The position numbers and the translations under genes were made by a program. 64,000 nt of DNA from Crotalaria pallida (Eukaryota > Streptophyta > Magnoliopsida > Fabales > Fabaceae). The first letter of the stretch is position 1. Every line of letters begins with the position of its first letter. The notes under the pieces are model-generated. The model was not told the origin of the DNA, made no database searches, and saw only the letters and a list, made by a program, of their open reading frames with translations. The DNA lies in NCBI GenBank assembly GCA_037953625.1, contig CM075655.1, positions 118,861,001 through 118,925,000 of the forward strand, given 5' to 3'. Of the stretch, positions 45,804 to 57,007 are shown piece after piece.

Positions 45804-48206
45804 TCATGCTAATGGAAAAAAACCGAACCAGCTCGTGGTTTGGTCCATAAGGCGTAAGAGTAGTGGAGCCAGCATATGCGCTACCCTTGGTAAGGTTGGA
45901 TAGGATAGAGTGCCAAGAATAAACCAATTGAAGCTTAATAGAGCAACTGCATTAGAAGCAGGTTTATTCTTAATTGTGGAGAAAAACTGCACCACACTCT
46001 TCAAGGACATGCCTACAACTATGAAGAGTGCTACAACAAGAGGCATGCAAGGGTCTTCAGCTTCCCACACAGTCAATCCAACTACAAGTGACATAATGGC
46101 ACTGAAGAGTGATTGTGAAAGAGCAACTTCGCGACGACGATCAAGCACTTCACTCATTTCTACTACATCTTTTGATATCATTTCAGTTTTAACTTGGGGA
46201 ACAGGACCAGACTTTGGCACTGTTTTCAAGAGTTTAAGCAACTCAGCTCTGGTCTTGTTATCATCTTCCCAAATATCTTTGTGCATCAGCAGATCTTGGA
46301 GTGCAATTTCATTCCCATTATTACTAGATTTATATTGCAGGTCATAATGGTTATAGCTGTTATCATCATTGTTTTGGTCGCTTTCGGTGTCATTTTGATT
46401 TTTGGAGCTCCAGTAGGCCTTTCCTTGAATTTCTTTTAGCCGAAGATTTTCATTTTTCTGATCCCGCAACTGCAAATAAGAAATAATGATCAAAGCACTA
46501 AATCAGGAAAAGCTTTCTGTACATCAAAATTACAGAAACTTCAATTCCTACTTGACTCTAAGCAAGCAGAAAATTAAGCATAACAATGATAGTAAAAACT
46601 GATCAGAATCTTCAGGAAACCAACAAAACCAAATAATTTTAGCATATTTAAGACACTAAATGTTACTCAACATCTTTGTACATAATGTTTGGTTATATAC
46701 TTATATCTTGAACGTGAACCCATCACATCTGCAACAATTTTCAGGATACCAACTTCGGAAAATCTTAAATGAGTGAAATATGGATGACATTTCTTAATTA
46801 GAAATTATATTGCTTTTGCAAGAGGTAGGTCACTCTTGGAATTCTCCTTATTGATTCACAAATTCCATCATAAGAATAGTGATACTCACGAATACTGGTT
46901 TTAACTTCTGAAAGGAAAAAAAAAAACAGTTCTGATTATAATTTCTCCCTTAGTGTCAACTAGAAACTAAGTGACTAAGTCTATACATTTAGGCAACTTA
47001 GTTCAAGATGAAGAGACTAAGGGTTTGTTGGGAGTTGGTCTTTTAAGGGGAAGGGAAGGAAGGGGATGGCTTAGGAACCATGAAATACACTTGTGAGAGG
47101 GTTCTCAAGCCTTCCATTTCCCTCCTTTCCTTCCAAGACCTACTCCCAAACAGACCCTAAGAGGACAAGACTGAAAATCTGTTCATTAATTATATGTGAA
47201 TTTTATTTTTGAAAAATATTATCAGACTATGGTCTTGAGCACTTCATTTTACCAAGAAACTACTATCAAGTTGTCCTTTTGCCTGCAGAGAAATATCATA
47301 CGTGACCTCAACACTAAAATATTTTCAACAGGTGACGTGAAGCAAGTGATAAATTCCAACCTTCAGGCCATCTTGATAGTTAAATAGATATGTAAGAAGG
47401 AAGGCACAAGGATACAAAATATTATACCTTTCTCTCTAATTTTTCAATTTTGGCAATGGCCATATCATGCTCATCTTCAAGCTCTGCTAATAGCAACCCC
47501 ATCATATTGTGTTCTTTAACAGCCATTTGGAAACGTTCTTGAAGTTCCTTGTGATCCCATATTAGAGACTCAAGCTGATTCTGCATCTGGCACAGGTTTT
47601 GTTCCAGCTGCAAAACAACATAACTACCATTGGATAAAAAAAGTATCAAGATAACATCGTGCCTATGGAGAAGAGTAAGAGGGGGAGGACGCAAAGGATA
47701 GAGGAAAATTTACTCGCGACTAGTGAGTCTAACAGCTCAAACATTCCCCTTCGCCCCACTATAAAAAAAAGAGTTTACATATACGTTACCCTATCAATCA
47801 TATGGTTACCTATAGTGTTCCATAATACCAAAAAAAAGGGAACTGTATTATACAGATACAACAACCTGTAATGCAAATCAGTCATCTTATAATTCAGGGA
47901 AGATGAATTGTATTGCAGAAAGCCACAAATTAAAACAAGTATAGCTAGAGAATGGAAACTAACCTGCCTGTCCCTTTGAAAGGAATTCACAACTCTTGCA
48001 GGTAGGGAGATAAGCCCAAGTGTCCATGTTATCATTCCTAATATAACGTTTACGTGGAAGCTGATTGTAGCCCTGATCAACTCCGTCCCAGTATAAATGA
48101 CAATTAACGCAGTTCTGATTCCAAACAAGCATGCCAGTTTAAGCAGAGAGAAAGGACTTGCCACCAGGAGTATTACATTAGCCAATAGCTCGGAAACAAA
48201 TGCCAT
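45804..48206 (-). CDS. Plant-type multi-pass membrane protein with central coiled coil
   Basis: Three coding exons, 47964-48206, 47428-47607 and 45804-46469, all GT-AG and phase 0, give 362 aa. The N-terminal 81 residues contain two or three hydrophobic helices (ELLANVILLVASPF, TALIVIYTG, MITWTLGLISL). Residues about 82-155 form a heptad-rich coiled coil (LEQNLCQMQNQLESL, LAELEDEHDMAIAKIEKLE). A charged Asn/Asp-rich linker follows, then three further hydrophobic helices near 259-276, 283-305 and 313-331. I recall similar plant proteins but no functional name, so no function is given. Exon 1 extends upstream as leader to an acceptor (ATTGCAG) at 48295. The gene looks intact. Confidence 0.82.
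47021..47157. mobile_element. Foldback MITE with TAA target duplication
   Basis: A 137-bp near-complete inverted repeat: the left arm begins GGGTTTGTTGGGAGTTGGTC and the right arm is its diverged complement. It is flanked by TAA on both sides, as expected for PIF/Harbinger (Tourist-type) elements. It lies in the second coding intron of the membrane-protein gene. Confidence 0.88.
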
Positions 48207-48260
48207 TGATGACAGAAATGAGTATTGTTCCTCCTTAATAGTTATATGTTTAATGTTTAA

Positions 48261-48269
48261 TCATTCCAT
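48261..48269 (-). promoter_or_regulatory. Two-codon upstream ORF in the membrane-protein leader
   Basis: ATGGAATGA, encoding Met-Glu then stop, lies 55 nt before the main ATG on the predicted leader. The same nine bases precede the LEA_2 gene at 55094-55102. Confidence 0.4.
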
Positions 48270-48294
48270 GCTGTTACGCTGATACAACTGATCA

Positions 48295-50555
48295 CTGCAA
48301 TATCAGTAAATCCATATGAACTTTTTTTTTTTGAGACAGAACAACTATATTGAAAACATGCAAGCAGGAAATATTTTGCTGCATTAATCGATAAATATAA
48401 TTAATCAAATGCCTAAAGAGGCAATGGCACAACTGTAAGACTCTATATTAGGAATAGGAAATCCAGCTCACAATTCAAAGTAAATAGTTTCTCAGTGGAA
48501 AATTTGATGGCTTCCCTTGTTTATCACTCAAACAATATACGGACATTCAAAGTCAAATTTAAAATTTTAGCATAAGTTTTAGCAACCAATATTCATTTTA
48601 ATTAATGACACTAATAAAAACTAGATTTTGCCTTGGTGGAGAGATTTTGTTGCTGCCAGCTACAATCAATAAACAACAACAATCAAGACCACCAGAAGGT
48701 GTAACAAAACTCATAACTCACAGTCTTACGTTCTTCAATGAAAGTTGCAGCAGGACGTGTCAAATCTCCCACTGGTCCCCAAGCCACGCACACACATACT
48801 GACTTACAGATGCATCTCTATTCAAAAGACCAATTTCTGTTTGTGTCAAAACAGATATCTAAATTGAGATTTAAGTTTTTTACATGGCAATAATTTTTAA
48901 ATGGGACATCAATAGAACACTGGAAATCCCTGCACAACCATGATTTAAACATGATCTATATGAAGATGAACGAATCACAGAAACTACTAGTACAGTCAAT
49001 TTAATTCTGTATATTCACATAAGCAGAATATCGAATCCCATGCTCAAGATGCAAATATAACTTTAGTGATACTTATTCTGTTTCTACATGATGTCAAACC
49101 AGTGTTTCATTATCTTTCCTCAGAAAACCTTAACATGATACCCCTGCACAAGTCTTAGAATTCTTGTACTTAGCCGCAGGATGAATCTGAACTCAGAATC
49201 CAACGGTAAACACTCATTAATGTAGCTAATAGGGAAATGATGGAAACCGAATGTTTCAACAATATATGATTAACTGATTCATGAATAGTAGTAAACAAAT
49301 GAACCCATTTCCAAAATCAGAAGCTTAGTGGCCATAACATGGATCATATCAAACAAAAGTAAGCTACAAGTCTAGAACATTTTTACAATAATCTAGTGAG
49401 TACTGAGAACAACAGAAAGAGATCAACGGAGCATACAACATAATTAAGAGAAATCAAATTACGTTAATTACCAATCCTATAGCAAGGGCAAAGACAGAAA
49501 AAATTTCCTTTATTATATCAGCATTAGGCTTCAACCAAATGTGTTATACACCCCAAACAGATACAAGTGGAAAAAAATGACATTCTCACACTCTTTTTCT
49601 TAAGGGTAGCGTTAACGAGTGCCCTTAGGCCACTCTTTAAGAGATACAAAAAGGAAATATTATGGAAAACTAAGTTTAACGTCATTTCATACTAAATTAC
49701 ATAGTTTTCTATCTTTTCACAAATTTTTATATGGGTTCATTTGGTGGTCAAGTTAACATAAAGACATGATAGGATAAGAACAGAATAAGAGCATGATAAG
49801 ATATGAGCAGGATAGCTCTTATCCTATCTTTTATTTGGTGCACACTAAATAATGATGGCATTGATAGCGGTGGTGGTAGTGAGATGATAGTGGTGACAAT
49901 AGTGTTAAAGGCTGAGGGTTTGAGGAGAAAATTGCACTATCATATCCTGGTCATTTCTAACTTCGCTTCTTCCATGAAATAGAAAATGGACTAAGTAGAC
50001 AGGATATGATAACCCAACAAAATAAAAGCATCATACTCTACTGACTCACCAAACTCTGTATACTAACAAGATATAACAAATTATCTTATCACGTCATTCT
50101 TATCTTGTCTAACAAACGAGTTATACTCGTTGATATAATAAAAAAAAATGGTTAGATGATTAATTTTTATAATGATGATGCAAAAGAATGCGAGAATATG
50201 TTAATCTCAACACAAATAGCACAAATCACCAAACAATGATTCATAGAATTAGAAGCCCTTAGATTACTGAGTAGGAAAAGCTGAAAACTTTAATTAAGTG
50301 TATAATGAGGCATAATCATGCATGATTCAACAGCAAAAAAAAAAAAAAAAAGATAAACATTCACTGAAATGAAGCATACCCAGATAAAGAGAACGAAGCA
50401 AACAAAAGAAAAGATGGAATCTTTGGACTTGGAGTGTACTTTCAAGCTGATGAAGCAAGAACTATGTAAAGAAAACACAAATGAAGGAAAAGGATAGCAA
50501 ACAAATCCACACATTGGAAAGAGGAGAGTACCAACTAATAACCAGTAAAACTTAC
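48295..50555 (-). other. Leader intron(s) of the membrane-protein gene
   Basis: Runs from the acceptor at 48295 to the GTAAGT donor at 50555. An ATTGATTGTAG acceptor near 48662 could define an extra leader exon. A candidate MITE lies at 49733-50123. No coding sequence is seen. Confidence 0.45.
49733..50123. mobile_element. Possible MITE with ATAAGAT-rich inverted ends
   Basis: The left side (GGGTTCATTTGGTGGTCAAG, then CATGATAGGATAAGA) and the right side (ATCTTATCACGTCATTCTTAT, then AACAAACGAG) are roughly inverse. A GATAAGAT-type hairpin lies near 49795-49835. Boundaries are uncertain. Confidence 0.4.
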
Positions 50556-50740
50556 TTAGGGTGCATGCAAACAGGATAAGAAGGCAGAGAGCAAGCAGAG
50601 ACAAAAGAAAACAGAGATGGAAAGTGAAAAGGGCATGAGAAAGCAAAGAGGAACTGGAGTTTGAAGGGAGGGTGATACCGTGATAGTGCATGCTGGATTC
50701 CACAGGTGGCACTCAAACCCTCTTCAAACTGCCACGCAAT
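50556..50740 (-). other. Probable leader exon of the membrane-protein gene
   Basis: On the minus strand a CT-rich stretch (TTTCCATCTCTGTTTTC, CTCTGCTTGCTCTCTGCC) ends at a consensus donor GTAAGT. No in-frame connection to the coding start exists, so it is read as 5' UTR. The upstream boundary is approximate. Confidence 0.5.
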
Positions 50741-50818
50741 GCTTGGAGATATACGTTTCATAAACTAACATTTATGTGTAACGGATAAGGAAGGGGCACC
50801 ACCCTACTAAACAATGTA

Positions 50819-51025
50819 CTCCCATCCATTCTATAAGAGTATAAGACAATATTTTATCTTAACAACTTTTAATTGTCACTATTTTGTAATGTCAAAATAA
50901 TATTTTATTTCTACCACAGGAAACATTCTTAATTTGCATAAGTAAATGAATAAAAATTTCTATTTTTTTATATTAAATATATCACTTTTGAGTAAAGTTA
51001 TTATTATTATTATTTTTTTGAAATG

Positions 51026-51061
<36 letters not shown>

Positions 51062-51386
51062 GCATCAACGGTATTTTTTTAATAAAAAATCGAAGATTAA
51101 TTTATTTCAAGATATAAAGATAACACCAATTTTGATTATGATTGAAAAATTCAGTCATTTATCAATTTTGTTAAATCTTGCTTGTTGTTAATTTTTACTA
51201 CTTGCGTTAACATAATCTTAAAAATACATGATAACGGATGCTACCTAAAACCGGAGATTTGAGATTATTTCTTTAAAAAACACTTAATTTTCTGGAAAAC
51301 AATCACTGAAAAGAAAATAATTATGCCACGGGTATCGTTGGAGTTCTCGTGAGTCGTGAGTGTCCCCTGATTGAGGTCGTAACTCT
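50819..51386. other. Intergenic DNA with a MITE end and a (TTA)n tract
   Basis: TACTCCCATCCATTCTATAAG near 50818 is one end of a Stowaway-like MITE. A (TTA)n tract spans about 51001-51061 with one interruption. No gene. Confidence 0.55.
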
Positions 51387-51481
51387 TATTTGTTTGGAAA
51401 TTGCTTTTTGGCCCCTTGTTCGACTTTTTGGTTCCCATTTCAAATTTTCGTGGACCAAAATACCTTTAAGGATGTTAACAT

Positions 51482-51621
51482 GTCCGGTTTTATGAAGCCG
51501 GAAAAATCATTCCGGTTTTGTTGAACCGGAATCACTATTCTGATACTACTAAACCGAAAATTGGCTTCCGACTTTGTAGTACCGGAAACATAAAATAATT
51601 TCCGGTACTACCAAACCGGAA
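51482..51621. repeat. Left array of five TTCCGG...CCGGAA units (element B)
   Basis: 22-bp units start at 51482, 51510, 51538, 51566 and 51600. The first four are on an exact 28-bp pitch. The arms TTCCGG and CCGGAA are conserved (the third unit is the most worn), while the 10-bp cores vary. Confidence 0.92.
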
Positions 51622-52004
51622 AAATATCAAAGAGATGATGTAGAGGTGTGTCAGAACAGAGAAAGTTTCTGAGAAGATATTAAACAAAACTCTTCATAAA
51701 GACCTCATCGTTGGTACCTTGATTAGATGCAAACAACTCAAAAGATGGAACCTTGTCGCCGAGGTATTCTAATACAATGAAATATATGCATTTATTAGTT
51801 GTACTGTATCTAATTTCAAATGTTGAATAGTACTTGAATGATTGTCTAGCTTAGAAGTAGGAGCAATTTGGATGATAATTTAGCTTTGATTGTAGAACAC
51901 GTGTAAACTTGATTCTATTATATTCTTGATTGATGGTTAGTAAATGATTCTAATGTTGCGGAGAGAAGATCATTTTTCCGGTACTGCAATTAGATATGTT
52001 GCGG

Positions 52005-52082
52005 AGAAGATCATTTTGCGGAGAGGAGATTTCAACGGTGCGAAGAAGATCATTTTGCGGAGAGGAGATTTCAACGGTGCGA
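52005..52082. repeat. 39-bp tandem duplication inside element B
   Basis: Two exact copies beginning AGAAGATCATTTTGCGG and ending ACGGTGCGA, followed by a partial third. An open frame through it repeats the same 13 residues and is not a gene. Confidence 0.95.
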
Positions 52083-52094
52083 AGAAGATCATTT

Positions 52095-52237
52095 TTCCGG
52101 TTTGGTATAACCGATTAATTATTTCCGGCACTGCAAAGTCGGAATCCAATTTCTGGTTCAGCAAAACCGGAATAATGTTTAAATTGCTTCCGGTTCAGTA
52201 AAACCGGAAACACTTTTCCGGTTTCATAAAACCGGAA
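52095..52237. repeat. Right array of five TTCCGG...CCGGAA units (element B)
   Basis: 22-bp units start at 52095, 52123, 52151, 52188 and 52216, spaced 28, 28, 37 and 28 bp. They are the inverted counterparts of the left array within the long terminal repeats. Confidence 0.92.
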
Positions 52238-52331
52238 ATATTAACACACTTAAGGGTATTTTGGTCCATGAAAATTTGAAATGGGGGCCAAAAAGTCAAT
52301 GATGGGCCGAAAAGCAATTTCCTATTTGTTT

Positions 52332-54426
52332 CATAGCAGAAATTAAGATAGGGCTAAGCCATTGTCTTGTTGTTTCACTTCATAAGTTGGTCTTGGCCCA
52401 CATAATCTGATGAAAAAAGTGATTTTACTTTTATTACATTTGAGTATATATTATCAGCTGAGTTTAATCATAATTTTTTTTTCAAAATTACACAATTAAT
52501 CGAACAGATAATCTTACACTGAAGCTTCATAATCTATTAGATCTATTAGAAGACAATTTACTTTACTAAATGGGATATTGAGCGCTGAAGGTTGATTAAG
52601 AGGACCCTCATTATTTTGTTGCAAATACGTGTGTTAGACTTTGAGAGATCAATTTCAATTTTCAGTTACCATTATGAGAGTAGAAGACGACGACGAAATT
52701 TGAAGCCCACTCTTCCATTAATTCCTCATGAGCTCTCTTATTGAAATGGACTTAGTTTAGAAACCATACATCTAACTAGGATAATGTAGTATTGCGTTTC
52801 ACGAGTATCCAAAGTATAGTATTCTCCACCATTGATTTTCCACTCTTTTGCAATCCCCTTAAATGTACTAGAGCACTGAATGTTTCAATAGACATTTAAA
52901 GGATAAATTACACTCCCCTGGGTGGTATATATTATATTTTTTTGGCTTTTATTTTTTTTAATTATAAGATTTTATTTCAATTTTTAATATCATTTAGTTA
53001 CTTATTTTTGAAAACATTTTTATTGACTCAACATTTTTTAGAGACTCAATAATAATCATAAGAATAATTTAAAAAAAAAGTATATCAAATTTTCACATTT
53101 TCGATGACATTAACAAATTTAATTATTTTTTTAATGAAAATAAAAAATCTCAAAAGCCCACTAAATCATAAAAAGTACTTGCATAAATGAGGCAACATCC
53201 AATCAAAGTGATTATTGTTTGGTTTACTGAAGCGCATTCAATCATTATATGTTGTCACTTTAACTAACAGCGTTATTTAATTTGTTTTTTATTAACTGAA
53301 CTCTCTATTATTTGAACATCAATTGACATTGATGCTATATTTCTTTTACACCTTTATATTGTCCAATGTCCATCAATCATTATCTCATATGAACATACGA
53401 TGTCCATATAAAGAGTCCTTACAAGGGGAGAGGTATGAAATACATTTCCAGACATTATAGTAGCTTTCAAGTCATACTATTTGCATTTAAATTTTTCCTG
53501 GGAAGTGACCCTCATCAAATTGGTTAACGCATTGTTATATGCATACAATGTATTTGAAAGTCCATAAAGAGAAGGCTAGCGTGTTACCATTGAACACTTA
53601 AAACTTAACAACAAAGATAGTGCCAAACGAAACATACTTACAAGGCTCGAGAAAAAAAAAGCAACAATAATAAAAAAAAAGTTACCAAAAAGATGTAAAT
53701 TAAAGGTGTACTCTTTGACACCCTTTTAATGTCGTAGTGGGTATGGTTGGCTTTTTCTAGTCTCTTCTTCCACATGGTTCAATCTCTATCTTTGGTGGCT
53801 CTACAATTTGAATTTCATAAGATTTTTCCTTTGCTTAGCTCTGGGGAAATTGACTTCATTCAAACCAACACGAAACCTTCAATCAGCAAGGTGTAGCCAA
53901 AAATTGAATTTCTATCCCTCACTATTTGTCCAAGAATAATCATTAGAGATTAAATATTTAATTTTCCTTTAAACTTGTTTTATTTGAATTTCATAATTTC
54001 CCTTTTGGCGGTGCCTCTTGTTGGCTGGCTACAAAATGCCAATAAAAAAATCACTAAAGCAAGAATAAGGGATTGTGACAAATATACTAAATTGATAAAC
54101 TTGTTCCATGAGTACATAAATAATTATTATTTTACTATCATTAACATTAAAGACACCAGCTTCCTAAACTACGAGATCTTCGAATTTCATAATCCAGAGT
54201 CTAGCAGGATCAAAATATCTCCAACAAAAGCAAGGAATCTGATTAATTAAGATATATAACCCTCAATTTTATTAATTACCTGATGAAAATCTATGCTGTG
54301 AAGAAAGAAAGAAAACATAATGAGGCGAACGTATGTATAGTAGTACTATACTATTGATCAATTTGTCCAATTTTGTGTAACAAATAACCAAACAAAATGG
54401 AAGATTATTAAAAGAAATAAATAACA
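52332..54426. other. AT-rich intergenic DNA
   Basis: No gene is supported. Near 52908-53185 a degenerate MITE-like stretch resembles the Stowaway family (AATTATAAGATTTTATT and TAAATCATAAAAAGTACTTG ends). An open frame at 53975-54250 has no recognisable domain. Confidence 0.45.
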
Positions 54427-55074
54427 TCATTTTGATTTGGAGGTGCATGCTCTAGAGGGAATGTAACTCCCATTCAAGGGATGAAACTTGAGTGTACACT
54501 CAAGTTGGCACAAGAAATTAAGAGAACCTAAAGGCCCTACTCTCCACCTTGTCCTAGCACTTCCCTTCAAATCAAAACCAATAACATTCTTCTTCCATGA
54601 GTAATCCACATCCCCCATCTGATCAGGAGTTAATGGTATAGATGAAGATTGAACAACATAATTGAGATACTGTGAACTGTTCTTTGGAACCTCAAAAGGG
54701 TCGGCAACAAGCATAGCTATAGGTTGAGTTTGATAGCTAAGGTTGAAGCTTATATGAGAGAAAGTAGCATGAGCTTTTGCATTTCCATTCTGAGCCATGA
54801 CAAGGATTGTGATTTGGGTTTGAAGCAAACCAGCATAGTCATTTCTAATGAGATCAAGATGAGCATTGGAGATGCTGATAACAGGTATCCTAGGGTGTAT
54901 GACCAAGTAACCTGCAAAGACTAATATACCAGCAACTATCACAGCTATGGCTATGATGATGCAGATGAATGCTAATAGCCAGATTAAGGGGTGTGTGTGG
55001 CCATCTCGACCTGTGATGAGTCTTCTTTTGAAATGCATAGAAGTAGAACCATGGTCACGGTGGTGGGAAGGCAT
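54427..55074 (-). CDS. NDR1/HIN1-like LEA_2 family membrane protein
   Basis: A single exon of 215 aa. The N-terminal cytosolic part is basic and His-rich. One strong transmembrane helix spans about residues 30-58 (LAFICIIIAIAVIVAGILVF), followed by HPRIPVISISNAHLD and a LEA_2-type beta-sandwich region to about residue 185 (VMAQNGNAKAHATFS, IAMLVADPFEVP, LTPDQMGDVDYSW). Length and order fit NHL/LEA hydroxyproline-rich glycoprotein family members, type II membrane proteins of the plasma membrane or cell-wall interface, some linked to defence. That role is family knowledge and nothing here proves it. The start is the first ATG opening the full domain; a two-codon upstream ORF precedes it. It looks intact. 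Confidence 0.88.
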   Translation of the reverse strand: MPSHHRDHGSTSMHFKRRLITGRDGHTHPLIWLLAFICIIIAIAVIVAGILVFAGYLVIHPRIPVISISNAHLDLIRNDYAGLLQTQITILVMAQNGNAKAHATFSHISFNLSYQTQPIAMLVADPFEVPKNSSQYLNYVVQSSSIPLTPDQMGDVDYSWKKNVIGFDLKGSARTRWRVGPLGSLNFLCQLECTLKFHPLNGSYIPSRACTSKSK

Positions 55075-55093
55075 GGATTTTGATGGAACAAGA

Positions 55094-55102
55094 TCATTCC
55101 AT
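55094..55102 (-). promoter_or_regulatory. Two-codon upstream ORF before the LEA_2 gene
   Basis: ATGGAATGA on the minus strand, ending 19 nt before the main ATG. The same nine bases occur in the leader of the membrane-protein gene at 48261-48269. Confidence 0.4.
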
Positions 55103-55292
55103 GTAGGTTGTTGTGGATTTTTATTTTATGTTGTGGGGGTGATGAAAGGGAAGAGTAAGGAGTTGGGGTTGGCAAGGTTTGGGAGGCAGGGAAGAATTAC
55201 TCTGTAAAATTTGGGTTCTTTAATTCTAATTGGTGGGGTGGTTTAGGTATCTTCTTTTCCTAGCTTTAAAGCATTTGCACACTGGCTTGTGC

Positions 55293-55295
<3 letters not shown>

Positions 55296-55343
<48 letters not shown>
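55296..55343. repeat. (TA)n microsatellite upstream of the LEA_2 gene
   Basis: About 24 TA dinucleotides, roughly 220 bp upstream of the LEA_2 start codon. Confidence 0.97.
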
Positions 55344-55346
<3 letters not shown>

Positions 55347-55928
55347 ATTTGTTACCTGTATACGCATATCTCCAACTAGGTATCTTGGCTTTGGCTAGCA
55401 TAATAGTATAATACTAATAATCAAGAAAAAAGTAAATACCAAACTTGGTTTGAGAAATAAATATCAACACTTTTGTTTGCCTTTCTCTGGCGATAAAGCC
55501 TTTTTTTTTAAAGTTGGACTGGTTGTAAATGTCCTATTTGCTTCCGGTATGATTGCTTTGGATAAGCATAGGATAGAGATTCAACATATTTTTTTTCATA
55601 ATTTATGATATTATATGAAACACTCATTTTCACTAGTTAAAAAAATTATTGAGTTAATACATATTTAATTTATTTTTTTTTTATCGATAAAAATGAGTGG
55701 TATATCGAATAATAAAAATTATGGGATATAAAATATGCTCTTTAAGATAGATATATGTGATTAAGAAAAGCAAAAAAAGGTTGCAAGTTTGATTTCTCGG
55801 TTCACTTTGATATAAAACGTAGACAAATGTTAACAAGTGTCTTTGATGCACTTGTTAGAGATTAAACATAGTAAAAATTATATAGTAAAAACTCATGGAA
55901 AAATATAGTTTTTTATTTCCAAGACATG

Positions 55929-55964
<36 letters not shown>

Positions 55965-56210
55965 TGTTTTTTCATGATTAATATCATTAACAAGTGCGGT
56001 TATTAGCAGGACCATGAATTGTAGTAATAATACATCTAATTTGAAATCAGGAGAACGGAGGGTGGTCATGGTCTCAAATACGGGCATGGAGGAAAGGAAA
56101 CGACCGGACTGATGATCAGAAATGGGCCTAATATGTTGGGATGACAAGGTCAGGCCCAATATCTGATAATGGGTCGCCCGGTTTGGGAAGAGGAATTATT
56201 ATGCCATGCA
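55344..56210. other. Intergenic DNA between the LEA_2 gene and the MULE
   Basis: AT-rich with a second (TA)n tract at about 55932-55961. No gene is visible. Confidence 0.5.
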
Positions 56211-56711
56211 TAATTGCAGGGAATCGATTTTCTCATCCTTCTAGTTGGGTTTTTGACCCCTCATAATAAAATTCTTCCAAAATTACCCTTTCCTCAAAAT
56301 AATTAAAAAAAAACAAAAAAAACAAAACCTGCAGCACAACATGTTACGTAACCTCCTCCTCCCCCTCCCAAAACCTTTTCACCTTCTTCTACTCTTTCTT
56401 CTTTCATAAGCTTCTCCTCCATTCAACCTCATTGTTCTTCTTTTTTTTTCATCTTCCTTATTCAACCTTCTCCTCCATTCAGCAGTTTTTTTTTGTCCTC
56501 TTAACAGTACCCTTTCATCTTCTTCACCACCTTCTTCCTCCATCAACTCACTAATACCCTCTCTCATTCACTCCCACTCATACACTAATATTTGATCATT
56601 TTATTTGTGTTCCTTACGTCTTCAACAGAGTGTACAAGGTTACGTGGGTGTGAATGTACTAAATTTGTACTTGTTCATTGTTCAGCATTTTTTTTTCTTT
56701 ACGTATATCCC

Positions 56712-56960
56712 TACGCCGACACAGTGGCGTAGGGCAAGAACTCTACGCTTCGACTGTGACGTAGATGGTTTAAATTTTAACTTACGTCACAGAAAAAGCG
56801 TAGAACTTTGTATATATTCGTATAATAGTCATACGTCAATGTCATGACGTATGATTTTTTTTAACATACGTCATTGTATAGGCGTAGCATTGTATTTTGT
56901 TATACGTCAGTGTAAAGGCGTAAAATAATATTAAACATCATACGTCAAGGCACTAGCGTA
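56712..56960. repeat. Array of seven TACGYC...GRCGTA units in the MULE
   Basis: Seven units of exactly 20 bp start at 56712, 56744, 56783, 56832, 56867, 56903 and 56941. Each opens TACG and closes CGTA, mostly TACGTC at the left and GGCGTA or GACGTA at the right, with variable cores. Start-to-start spacing is 32-49 bp. The array ends 48 bp before the transposase ATG, so it lies where the promoter or leader would be. Confidence 0.93.
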
Positions 56961-57007
56961 TTGTAATTTTTGACAATTTTTTTCCATTTATATTAACTTT
57001 ACTGTTT

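Larger units (their letters stand above)
51396..52322. mobile_element. Non-autonomous MULE with ten palindromic units (element B)
   Basis: A 927-bp element starting GGAAATTGC and ending GCAATTTCC, flanked by perfect 9-bp repeats TATTTGTTT (51387-51395 and 52323-52331). The terminal inverted repeats are about 230 bp long. After about 85 bp of ordinary repeat (GACTTTTTGG, ATTTCAAATTTTC, GGACCAAAATACC) each arm contains five 22-bp units. Between the arms lie short non-repetitive DNA and a 39-bp tandem repeat (52005-52082). No transposase is encoded. Confidence 0.93.

Noticed and set aside
53975..54250. 91-aa open frame downstream of the LEA_2 gene
   Set aside because: AT-driven composition with no domain; probably chance.
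56712..56960. Repeat-spacer array resembling CRISPR
   Set aside because: Regular 20-bp repeats with 12-29 bp spacers suggest it, but the arms rather than whole units are conserved, the host is a plant, no cas genes exist, and the array sits inside a transposon.
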